Shown: piece by piece, positions 1 to 4,931 of the stretch
How positions within the stretch are numbered: the first letter of the stretch is position 1
Layout: each line of letters opens with the position of its first letter
Assembly (NCBI RefSeq): GCF_025567415.1
Contig: NZ_JAOQJV010000032.1
Location: 1 to 6,090 of the forward strand
Reading direction: 5' to 3'
DNA from: Claveliimonas ammoniilytica
GTDB taxonomy: Bacteria; Bacillota; Clostridia; Lachnospirales; Lachnospiraceae
DNA: 6,090 nucleotides
Made by a program: the position numbers and the translations under genes
Notes under the pieces: model-generated
Told to the model about the DNA's origin: nothing
The model's database searches: none
The model's input: the letters and a program-made list of their open reading frames with translations, nothing else

Positions 1-5
1 GTAAT

Positions 6-67
6 CCTCCTTTGATATATGTTTTTTTCGTCGAAACCATTATACCTTAGAAAGTGATTACTCTCAT
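6..67 (-). promoter_or_regulatory. Promoter and ribosome binding site of a leftward gene lying outside the window
   Basis: Read on the minus strand, ATGAGA (62-67) and a perfect TATAAT (39-44) are separated by 17 bases, which fits a sigma-A promoter with a moderate -35. Downstream, AAAGGAGG (6-13) is a strong Shine-Dalgarno site whose start codon would fall just past the left edge. The gene itself is not visible, so nothing can be said about its product. It is divergent from the small gene at 270. Confidence 0.6.
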
Positions 68-148
68 TTTTATTTTCTTTATTCAACTAACAATTTCTTT
101 ACACCAATGAATAATACAGCGTGAATAATGAATTCTGATTCTGCATTT

Positions 149-193
149 TGGACAGATTCTTCAAATTGTCTGTTTTAGGACAATTCAGACAAT
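149..193. promoter_or_regulatory. Candidate operator cluster (GACAAT-type boxes)
   Basis: Four related boxes lie close together: GACAGATT (151-158), ATTGTC (165-170, inverted), GACAATT (179-185) and GACAATC (188-194). They form nested inverted repeats: AATTGTC/GACAATT with an 8-base spacer, and ATTGTCTG/CAGACAAT (165-172, 186-193) with a 13-base spacer. The cluster lies between two divergent transcription units and ends about 33 bases before the TATAAT at 227-232, a position suited to an activator or repressor. The binding protein is unknown. The TetR-family product of 587-1144 is a candidate because part of this stretch recurs in its own promoter. Confidence 0.45.
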
Positions 194-226
194 CTGGATA
201 TATGATAAATACCACCTAAGTCTTAT

Positions 227-232
227 TATAAT
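227..232 (+). promoter_or_regulatory. Putative -10 element of the small acidic protein gene
   Basis: A perfect TATAAT lies 38 bases before the start codon at 270. No good -35 hexamer is present at 16-18 bases (204-209 reads GATAAA), so the promoter is either weak or helped by a factor bound at the boxes at 151-193. AT-rich surroundings make chance TATAAT matches likely, hence the modest confidence. Confidence 0.35.
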
Positions 233-269
233 AATAACGAATAGAGATTCTCGAGAGGAGGAAAAAGAG

Positions 270-425
270 ATGTCTGATTATAGTGAAATCGAGAAAAAAG
301 CAGGTACGAAGGTAGTAGAGGTTCATCCAAAGGCTGATACAGAAGGTGTTTATACTGTACTGTTTGAAAACAACCTTGAAGAAGAGTGGACATTTAAAGA
401 TGGTCACTGGGAGTTCGTTGCATAA
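270..425 (+). CDS. Small acidic protein of unknown function (51 aa)
   Basis: The ATG at 270 follows a perfect AGGAGG (256-261) at an 8-base spacing, and the frame closes with TAA at 423-425, directly before a strong terminator. This makes a complete monocistronic unit and strongly supports a real gene despite its size. The product starts MSDYSEIEKKAGTK and ends in an aromatic, acidic tail (FKDGHWEFVA). It has about 14 Asp/Glu, no cysteine, no signal peptide and no membrane segment, so it should be a soluble cytoplasmic protein. The C-terminal half alternates hydrophobic and charged residues, as in a small beta fold (YTVLFENN, EEEWTF). I do not recognise a family. Upstream boxes shared with the TetR-type gene suggest co-regulation with that neighbour; this is inference. 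Confidence 0.75.
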   Translation: MSDYSEIEKKAGTKVVEVHPKADTEGVYTVLFENNLEEEWTFKDGHWEFVA

Positions 426-440
426 TGTTTAGCTTAATAG

Positions 441-496
441 AAAAATTCCTGCTTACATAGAGAGCAAAGAGCCTCTATGTAAGCAGGAATTTTTTC
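441..496 (+). terminator. Strong intrinsic terminator after the small protein gene
   Basis: A perfect 22-bp inverted repeat (441-462 with 473-494) encloses a 10-base loop. The right arm ends in a T run (490-495), and the A run at 441-445 gives a U tail in the other direction too, so it may act both ways. It lies 15 bases after the stop codon at 425 and separates this unit from the TetR-type gene. Confidence 0.9.
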
Positions 497-513
497 TATG
501 TCATATATTGATA

Positions 514-542
514 TGGACAAAATCTTCAAATAGGCATATTCT
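514..542 (+). promoter_or_regulatory. Candidate promoter of the TetR-type gene, overlapping a possible autoregulatory site
   Basis: TGGACA (514-519) and TATTCT (537-542) are 17 bases apart, a fair sigma-A match (5/6 and 4/6). The 19 bases from 515 to 533 match 150-168 at 16 positions, so a regulator bound there would cover the -35 and spacer. This is the usual arrangement for TetR-family autorepression, but the site is not a good dyad here. Confidence 0.45.
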
Positions 543-572
543 ATAAATGTGTGGTACTAAAGAAGATGCATC

Positions 573-578
573 AGGAGG
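573..578 (+). promoter_or_regulatory. Ribosome binding site deciding the TetR-type start
   Basis: AGGAGG lies 8 bases before the ATG at 587. The open frame runs on upstream to a GTG at 551 and an ATG at 566, but this site would be inside the coding region for both, and neither has a comparable site. The ATG at 587 is therefore preferred. Confidence 0.8.
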
Positions 579-586
579 AATTGTCT

Positions 587-1144
587 ATGTCTATGTTAAC
601 GATGAAAACAATCATGCAAACCTTTAGCGAGATGATCGAAGAAATGCCCTTTGACAAGATTACTGTGCTGGCTCTTGTTAAAAGGTGTGAAATCAACCAT
701 AACACTTTCTACTATCACTTTCAAGATTTATATGAGTTGCTTGATAAATGGATACAGTATGAAATAGATAAACTGGTCAAAACACTAGAAGATCCAACAG
801 ATTTAAAAGCCGAAATGAAAGCGATATTTCAAGCATGTAAGGAATACCCTAAGATTATAAATCATATTCTCTCTTCGCTATCCAAAGAACAACTAGAATA
901 CCACTTCTTTATTAAAACAGAGGATTCAATCAGCAAATATATCAAAAAGCAGTTGGAAGATGCAGGAAAATATCTTTCAGACGAACAAATCCAATCTACG
1001 GCCGAATTCTGCAGATTCGCATTAGCCGGATATTTCCTTAAATTTAATTACATGCAGCCTAAACCTGACGTAGATGAATATGTTAATCACTTCGAGTGGA
1101 TATTCGATGATCTTGTCCACTGGACACTTGAATCGCGAGAATAG
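587..1144 (+). CDS. TetR/AcrR-family transcriptional regulator (185 aa)
   Basis: This is a DNA-binding one-component regulator. Its N-terminal part (about residues 5-52) has the TetR-family three-helix layout: an initial helix (MKTIMQTFSEMIEEM), the FDKITVLALVKRCEINHNTF helix-turn-helix and the typical YYHFQDLYELL end at residues 42-52. The remaining ~130 residues are mostly helical and divergent, as expected for the ligand-binding and dimerisation half. The spacing and wording recall the short TetR regulators related to DhaS, but the ligand cannot be read from sequence. The length of 185 aa is typical. The start was chosen from the AGGAGG at 573-578. Likely targets are its own promoter and the region upstream of the small protein at 270, through a shared 19-bp element. 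It converges on the fluoride channel gene with a 67-base gap. Confidence 0.88.
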   Translation: MSMLTMKTIMQTFSEMIEEMPFDKITVLALVKRCEINHNTFYYHFQDLYELLDKWIQYEIDKLVKTLEDPTDLKAEMKAIFQACKEYPKIINHILSSLSKEQLEYHFFIKTEDSISKYIKKQLEDAGKYLSDEQIQSTAEFCRFALAGYFLKFNYMQPKPDVDEYVNHFEWIFDDLVHWTLESRE

Positions 1145-1211
1145 TTGTTTTCTTTTTGATAACTATAAGCTACGGAATACACAACGTTTTCTCGGCTCAA
1201 ATCATATTCTG

Positions 1212-1577
1212 TTATCTAATAAGAGCTGATAATTTTTTGCCACACAGTACTCCCAATATGCAACTACAACAGCTTAATAATACATACACTCCTCCAGCTG
1301 TATATTGATTATCATCAAACAAATTGTATGCTTCTAAAGAAAATGTTGAAAAGGTGGTAAAACCACCACATACCCCTGTTTTCCAAAACAATATCGTGTT
1401 TTCCGATACCTCATTCTTACCGCTTGCAATACCCACAACAAATCCTATCAGAAGCGCTCCCATAATATTTGTCACCAACGTCAGAAACGGAAATCCGCTT
1501 TTAACAGGTATAAGGCTTATCGCATATCGGGCCATTGCTCCTACAGCTCCACCCAGGGCTACAACTAAAAATTCCAT
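1212..1577 (-). CDS. crcB: CrcB/FluC-family fluoride ion channel
   Basis: This is a small dual-topology membrane protein that lets fluoride leave the cytoplasm. From the ATG at 1577 it has 121 residues and four hydrophobic segments (about 1-22, 30-52, 62-85 and 95-118). Family signatures are clear: GGAVGAMARY (9-18), TLVTNIMGALLIGF (33-46) with the pore Asn37, and GVCGGFTTFSTFSLE (68-82) carrying the TTFSTF motif that supplies the phenylalanine box and central Na+ site. FluC channels are dimers. Many Firmicutes carry two paralogues, but only one is visible here, so it would act as a homodimer or pair with a distant copy. AGGAGG (1589-1594) lies 11 bases from the ATG. An in-frame GTG at 1586 would add three residues but sits only 2 bases from that site. 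I see no convincing fluoride riboswitch upstream. Confidence 0.93.
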   Translation of the reverse strand: MEFLVVALGGAVGAMARYAISLIPVKSGFPFLTLVTNIMGALLIGFVVGIASGKNEVSENTILFWKTGVCGGFTTFSTFSLEAYNLFDDNQYTAGGVYVLLSCCSCILGVLCGKKLSALIR

Positions 1578-1659
1578 TTGTTTCACATCCTCCTCATATA
1601 ATTAAGTCTTTTTGTTGAAATCACAGGCTTTTCAGCCCTTTAAAATTTCGTTTTAGGTA

Positions 1660-1688
1660 ACTATAGCATCTTCTCTCTTCACATGCAA
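1660..1688 (-). promoter_or_regulatory. Promoter of the fluoride channel gene
   Basis: On the minus strand, TTGCAT (1683-1688) and TATAGT (1660-1665) are 17 bases apart, and a TG one base before the -10 gives an extended -10. The transcript would have a leader of about 75 bases containing a short GGCT-GAAA-AGCC hairpin (about 1625-1637). The -35 region is shared, on the other strand, with the rightward promoter ending at 1711. Confidence 0.5.
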
Positions 1689-1711
1689 ATCCATCAGACC
1701 TATGGTATAAT
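1683..1711 (+). promoter_or_regulatory. Extended -10 promoter of the unknown gene at 1746
   Basis: TATAAT (1706-1711) is preceded by TGG, forming an extended -10 (TGnTATAAT) that tolerates the poor -35 (ATGCAA, 1683-1688, 17-base spacing). It is back-to-back with the leftward channel promoter, the two overlapping at the -35 hexamer. The start codon follows 34 bases later. Confidence 0.55.
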
Positions 1712-1745
1712 AAATGCAATAATTTCACACAAAAGGAGTGTCTAT

Positions 1746-2111
1746 ATGAGTAACATTGAAATAAACAGAAAAAATATCGCCGATATGCTTTTGGGTCTGT
1801 ATGAAAAAGAACCCTTCTCTATGAATACAAATGTTGAGGAACTCGAATGCAATGTCTGGGGTGGCTATTATGATATGGATATGACCACGGCTCAGATATC
1901 CTTCAATGACAATAACTCTCTTACTGCCTATGGCAATTTCATCACCGAATTCATCAGCGGCTGGACAGAACTTCTCTCCAGAAAAGACTCTATATCCGAA
2001 GAACTTTTTCAGGAAGATTTCGCTGCCTGGAAAACCGAGATTTTCGAAAAAGCCGAACAACTCGATACCATGGAGCGGATTCGAAATGCAAAGAATGCGG
2101 AGACTATCTAA
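1746..2111 (+). CDS. Conserved-looking hypothetical protein (121 aa), function unknown
   Basis: The ATG at 1746 follows AGGAG (1734-1738) by 7 bases and an extended -10 promoter. An upstream in-frame ATG at 1683 lies before the -10 and is rejected. The product is acidic and soluble, with no signal peptide or membrane segment. Residues 1-25 are probably helical (NRKNIADMLLGLYEKEPF). The middle (about 28-55) looks like beta strands with an unusual NVWGGYYDMDMTTAQISF stretch. The C-terminal half is rich in helix-forming and charged residues (EELFQEDFAAWKTEIFEKAEQL). I do not recognise a family and assign no role. Its stop codon overlaps the stop of the convergent MORN-repeat gene by 4 bases, inside a probable shared terminator. 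Confidence 0.8.
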   Translation: MSNIEINRKNIADMLLGLYEKEPFSMNTNVEELECNVWGGYYDMDMTTAQISFNDNNSLTAYGNFITEFISGWTELLSRKDSISEELFQEDFAAWKTEIFEKAEQLDTMERIRNAKNAETI

Positions 2112-2121
2112 AATCTCCGCA
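2096..2121. terminator. Probable two-way terminator holding both convergent stop codons in its loop
   Basis: TGCGGAGA (2096-2103) and TCTCCGCA (2114-2121) form a perfect 8-bp stem around a 10-base loop. The loop contains the TAA of the rightward gene (2109-2111) and the TAG of the leftward gene (complement of 2108-2110). Rightward, the stem is followed by AATATTTACCATTTTT. Leftward, it is followed by TTCTTTGC. The U tracts are imperfect, so termination strength is uncertain. Confidence 0.55.
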
Positions 2122-3109
2122 AATATTTACCATTTTTCCAAATGCCTTTCTTTTTCCCACCCGTATGAAAATAGTACACGCCTTTCCCTTCAAATGTACC
2201 ATTCATAAAAGCGCCTTCATAATGATCTCCATTCGTATAATTCAGCACACCCTGACCTTCCGGCTTGCCATGCCGAAATTCTCCCTGATATTTATCACCG
2301 GAAGCATACTGTAACACACCCTTGCCATGCGGTACACCGCGTATCATCTCACCTTTGTAAACAGCACCATCACTATATGTAAAAGAAGAATGTCCACTTT
2401 CCGTATTCTTACTCAGAGCTGCATACCATTCTGCTTCCGTGATATGCATTGTTTCCTGAAGAAATGCTTTCGCCATATCTGCCAATTCTTTCTGCCAGCC
2501 AATCACGTAAGCTGTCACATCATCCACATACAGCACATTGGAACACATAATACTTCCGCCCAGGTATCGTCTGACTTTTTCCTTTACAAAATCCGTATAA
2601 TACAAATCACAGGCACCATATAAATGACAGATCTCATGGATAAATGTATTGCATTTTTCTCCATAAAAGACTGTGGCATATTCTTCGCCCTCTCCCAGCG
2701 CAACCTGCCTCGAGGCAAAAGACCTCTCCTCATATCGGAATAGAAAAATCACAGCTACATCATCAAATCGTTTTTCATTTTTAAAGTGATTACGCAATTC
2801 TGTGATTGATGCATACTTCGTATTCTGCATCACCTGTTTCACCCAGGCATTCGACATACCAAGATCTACATGCACATCGCTCTTACTGCGAAATACAAAA
2901 TTCCGAATATTCAATGTCACATTTTTCTTGCCCGCTTCCTGCATCATCCAGGATGAGGTCTGGCGAATCGTATTGACTACCGCATGTTCATCATCTTCAC
3001 TCCATTGCCCTGCCTGTTCATCCACAAGAATATAGCAAAATGCCACATTCCCCCTTAACTCCTTATTGATTCCTTTGTTTTTCCCTTTAAAAAAAATACT
3101 ATTATCCAA
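2108..3109 (-). CDS. Metzincin-like putative zinc peptidase fused to C-terminal MORN repeats (333 aa)
   Basis: Residues 1-230 form a putative metalloprotease domain. HEICHLYGACD (158-168) fits the extended HEXXHxxGxxH/D zinc signature, with His158, Glu159, His162 and Asp168 as ligands or catalyst. SIM (186-188) is placed like a metzincin Met-turn. The pattern is closest to types with Asp as third ligand. From about 246 to the end are three full MORN repeats (starting Y251, Y274, Y297, with YxGEFxxGxxxGxGV-type spacing) and a partial fourth (319-329); such repeats often bind lipids or proteins. There is no signal peptide, so it should be cytoplasmic, unlike most metzincins. The start is a TTG at 3109 with GGAG (3120-3123) 10 bases upstream, overlapping the nucleotidyltransferase stop by 8 bases. 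A GTG at residue 22 is an alternative. Peptidase activity and target are inference. Local GC is higher than in the upstream pair (28/60 at 2221-2280 versus 17/60 at 3121-3180). Confidence 0.8.
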   Translation of the reverse strand: MDNSIFFKGKNKGINKELRGNVAFCYILVDEQAGQWSEDDEHAVVNTIRQTSSWMMQEAGKKNVTLNIRNFVFRSKSDVHVDLGMSNAWVKQVMQNTKYASITELRNHFKNEKRFDDVAVIFLFRYEERSFASRQVALGEGEEYATVFYGEKCNTFIHEICHLYGACDLYYTDFVKEKVRRYLGGSIMCSNVLYVDDVTAYVIGWQKELADMAKAFLQETMHITEAEWYAALSKNTESGHSSFTYSDGAVYKGEMIRGVPHGKGVLQYASGDKYQGEFRHGKPEGQGVLNYTNGDHYEGAFMNGTFEGKGVYYFHTGGKKKGIWKNGKYLRRF

Positions 3110-3869
3110 CTATCTTATACTCCGCTTCGAATATTTCCTTTAATAAACTCACAATATCCTCATTTTTTAATCCATACATTTTCAACAAGTTCAAATCAAA
3201 CGGATCTTGTTCTAAAGAGTCTATAAAAGAATATATATCACCCAAAACTGTTTCTGGTAAATCTGTGACTCTTTCTAACATAAGTTCTGCAGCTATACGT
3301 AAAATATCTTTCTTATGTTTTTTGATATTTTTTGAATCTCCAATTCCTTCTGATTCTTTTATCCTCTTAAGGTCAAGATATGCTTTCGCCTTAAAAAGAA
3401 TAATATATTCTGGTCTAAGTACTGAAAGTGCATTCTTTTGTATTCTCCCTGCAAGAAGTACATTATAGTAATCAGAATCTAACAAAATGGCTGACAAACT
3501 CGATATCTCATCCGCAATATGAATCGGCGTAATTCCTTCTGCATTCTTTAACTCAAAATCTGTTCTGCAGAATAACTCAATCATTTTCGGAAATGCTTTT
3601 TCTTCTGGTTTATCAAATCTGTAAAATTGAGGTTTCCTTCCACTCACAAATCTGTTACGATACTTACCATCTACTATGAATTTCCAAAATTTTTCTCCAA
3701 ACTCTGGTGTAAGCGCCTCGATAATCAAAACCATATCCAAGTCTCTTGTCGCCCTGAAATTTGCGTCATTACTTTCAAATACAATATCACATGCCGCTCC
3801 GCCAATCAGAACATATTGATCTTCGTAACCTGCAAAATACTTACGAAATGTATCTAATCCTTTGACCAT
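3102..3869 (-). CDS. AbiEii-like (COG2253-type) nucleotidyltransferase, probable toxin
   Basis: This 255-residue protein has the motif series of the AbiEii/AbiGii nucleotidyltransferases. LIGGAACDI (21-29) is followed by ATRDLDMVL (40-48) with the metal-binding Asp43 and Asp45. A third acidic residue sits in MIELF (96-100). Then come LRPEYIILFKAKAYLDLKRI (151-170) and KKHKKDILRIAAEL (183-196), which supply the conserved lysines and Asp188. In characterised members (AbiEii, MenT) this fold transfers nucleotides and blocks growth, some acting on tRNA. The substrate here is unknown. The ATG at 3869 has AGAGG (3877-3881) at 7 bases and overlaps the preceding winged-HTH gene by 16 bases, the usual antitoxin-first order. 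The gene is markedly AT-rich (17/60 GC at 3121-3180), consistent with horizontal transfer. The catalytic residues look intact, so it is probably active. Confidence 0.85.
   Translation of the reverse strand: MVKGLDTFRKYFAGYEDQYVLIGGAACDIVFESNDANFRATRDLDMVLIIEALTPEFGEKFWKFIVDGKYRNRFVSGRKPQFYRFDKPEEKAFPKMIELFCRTDFELKNAEGITPIHIADEISSLSAILLDSDYYNVLLAGRIQKNALSVLRPEYIILFKAKAYLDLKRIKESEGIGDSKNIKKHKKDILRIAAELMLERVTDLPETVLGDIYSFIDSLEQDPFDLNLLKMYGLKNEDIVSLLKEIFEAEYKIVG
3120..3123 (-). promoter_or_regulatory. Weak ribosome binding site for a TTG start
   Basis: GGAG lies inside the end of the nucleotidyltransferase gene, 10 bases before the TTG at 3109. The weak site, rare start codon and 8-base overlap suggest translation coupled to the upstream gene. 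Confidence 0.5.
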
Positions 3870-4813
3870 ACATATTCCTCTAACATCTCATTAATTGAAA
3901 TGCCTACTCTTTCGTCCTCTAATTCATCTTTTGTTATTGATAAAACTATACTCAGTGGATCCTGGATTTTTTTTCCATAAAAGTCGATAAAATATCCTAA
4001 TTCCAGTACAACACAGCCTACCTCTTCTGACATTCCTGTCTGCTTCATCATTTTTATACCACTACTTTTTATTTCTTTTTTCGTTATTGCATATGTGTAA
4101 TACTCATTATCCGTCAAAAGTGAGCACTCACACAGCGCAGATATACCAGCCTTTTTCTCTAATCCAATATCCTCCCTTAAGATATATTTTCGAATTACAG
4201 GATTTCTAAATACCTTTGCATTTTGCTGCCAGAATACTTTTGTATTGTTCGGCGCACTGATTACCCTTGATTTTCCCTTCATACCCAATACATCAATATT
4301 TAAGTATTCCAATTCATCAAAACATCGACTTACAGACATTTTAGAAACTCCTAATTTTTCTGCTGCCTCAGTCACTTTTACCTTATTCCATCTTTCATAA
4401 ATAGCTAAAAGAAGTAACTTTTGTGTTAAATATGAAATCAAATGAACTGGCTGTAATTCTCTATCATTTGAATTGCTTAGTAAATATCCCATAAAAGGAA
4501 GATATATCTGCTTGCCAACTATTACAAATGGGATCCCTTCCTCTATCAATTTTTCTTTAATATAAAATGTTGTATATTCAAAAAAAATCGCACAGTTTAA
4601 TCCCGTCAGTTTTTCTATTCTAGCTCTATCTTTTCTAAGCATAACCAAGCCCATCTCACCTTTAGGACAAATAGCTATCCATAGAAGCCCATTAGTCTCC
4701 ATTCTTAACACATCATATCTGCCTCGATATGCCAATGGTAATTTTTCGTATATTTCTTTATCTTCTTCAATGATTACATTCTGTCTTAATGCCTTTTCCA
4801 AAAACTCTTTCAT
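3854..4813 (-). CDS. Winged-HTH protein, probable AbiEi-like antitoxin/autorepressor (319 aa)
   Basis: Three parts can be seen. Residues 1-125 are an unassigned alpha/beta region (RYDVLRMETNGLLWIAI, IPFVIVGKQIYLPFMGYLL). Residues about 131-185 are a MarR-like winged helix-turn-helix (LTQKLLLLAIYERWNKVKVT, AAEKLGVSKMSVSRCFDELE). Residues about 221-316 resemble AbiEi-type C-terminal domains (AGISALCECSLLTDNEYYTY; DPLSIVLSITKDELEDERVG). Classical AbiEi carries its winged helix at the N-terminus, so the N-terminal extension is unusual. AGGTG (4819-4823) lies 5 bases before the ATG. Overlap of 16 bases with the nucleotidyltransferase gene and a perfect inverted repeat immediately upstream support the antitoxin/autorepressor role. 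In characterised type IV AbiE systems the antitoxin represses its own operon. A plain transcriptional regulator is the alternative. Confidence 0.72.
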   Translation of the reverse strand: MKEFLEKALRQNVIIEEDKEIYEKLPLAYRGRYDVLRMETNGLLWIAICPKGEMGLVMLRKDRARIEKLTGLNCAIFFEYTTFYIKEKLIEEGIPFVIVGKQIYLPFMGYLLSNSNDRELQPVHLISYLTQKLLLLAIYERWNKVKVTEAAEKLGVSKMSVSRCFDELEYLNIDVLGMKGKSRVISAPNNTKVFWQQNAKVFRNPVIRKYILREDIGLEKKAGISALCECSLLTDNEYYTYAITKKEIKSSGIKMMKQTGMSEEVGCVVLELGYFIDFYGKKIQDPLSIVLSITKDELEDERVGISINEMLEEYVWSKD

Positions 4814-4823
4814 TAATTCACCT

Positions 4824-4862
4824 TTTTATAAATGTAACTTTTTTTAGGTTACATTTATAAAA
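4824..4862. promoter_or_regulatory. Perfect 15-bp inverted repeat, likely operator or leader hairpin
   Basis: TTTTATAAATGTAAC (4824-4838) and its exact reverse complement (4848-4862) flank a 9-base spacer, and the repeat begins one base from the AGGTG ribosome binding site at 4819-4823. As DNA it is a suitable operator for the adjacent winged-HTH protein. As RNA it would fold into a 15-bp stem next to the ribosome binding site. It lacks a terminator-type GC-rich stem and T tail. Confidence 0.75.
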
Positions 4863-4887
4863 TAATATATTTGAATAGATTTTTCAA
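4859..4887 (-). promoter_or_regulatory. Candidate promoter of the toxin-antitoxin-like operon
   Basis: On the minus strand, TTGAAA (4882-4887) and TATTTT (4859-4864) are 17 bases apart. The -10 overlaps the outer edge of the 15-bp inverted repeat, so a protein bound to the repeat would block initiation. The very AT-rich background means the exact -10 is uncertain. Confidence 0.4.
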
Positions 4888-4931
4888 GCAGTCTACTAAT
4901 CATTTTTGCAATCACTCTTTAAATATTCACT

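Noticed and set aside
216..407. Leftward 63-residue open frame opposite the small acidic protein
   Set aside because: No ribosome binding site, composition typical of antisense, and it lies opposite a well-supported gene.
551..586. Longer start (GTG 551 or ATG 566) for the TetR-type regulator
   Set aside because: The AGGAGG at 573-578 is placed ideally for the ATG at 587 and would be inside the coding region otherwise.
1590..1680. Possible fluoride riboswitch upstream of the channel gene
   Set aside because: Minus-strand pieces such as GATG, AAAACG and GGCTGA loosely recall the crcB motif, but the segment after GATG (CTATAG) has no partner downstream, and the GATG region overlaps the likely -10 element.
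1683..1745. Earlier ATG (1683) for the 121-residue gene
   Set aside because: It lies upstream of the likely -10 at 1706-1711 and has no ribosome binding site.
4824..4862. Inverted repeat as an intrinsic terminator of the macro gene
   Set aside because: The stem is almost wholly A/T, and in the leftward direction it is followed by AGGTGAATTA rather than a T run.
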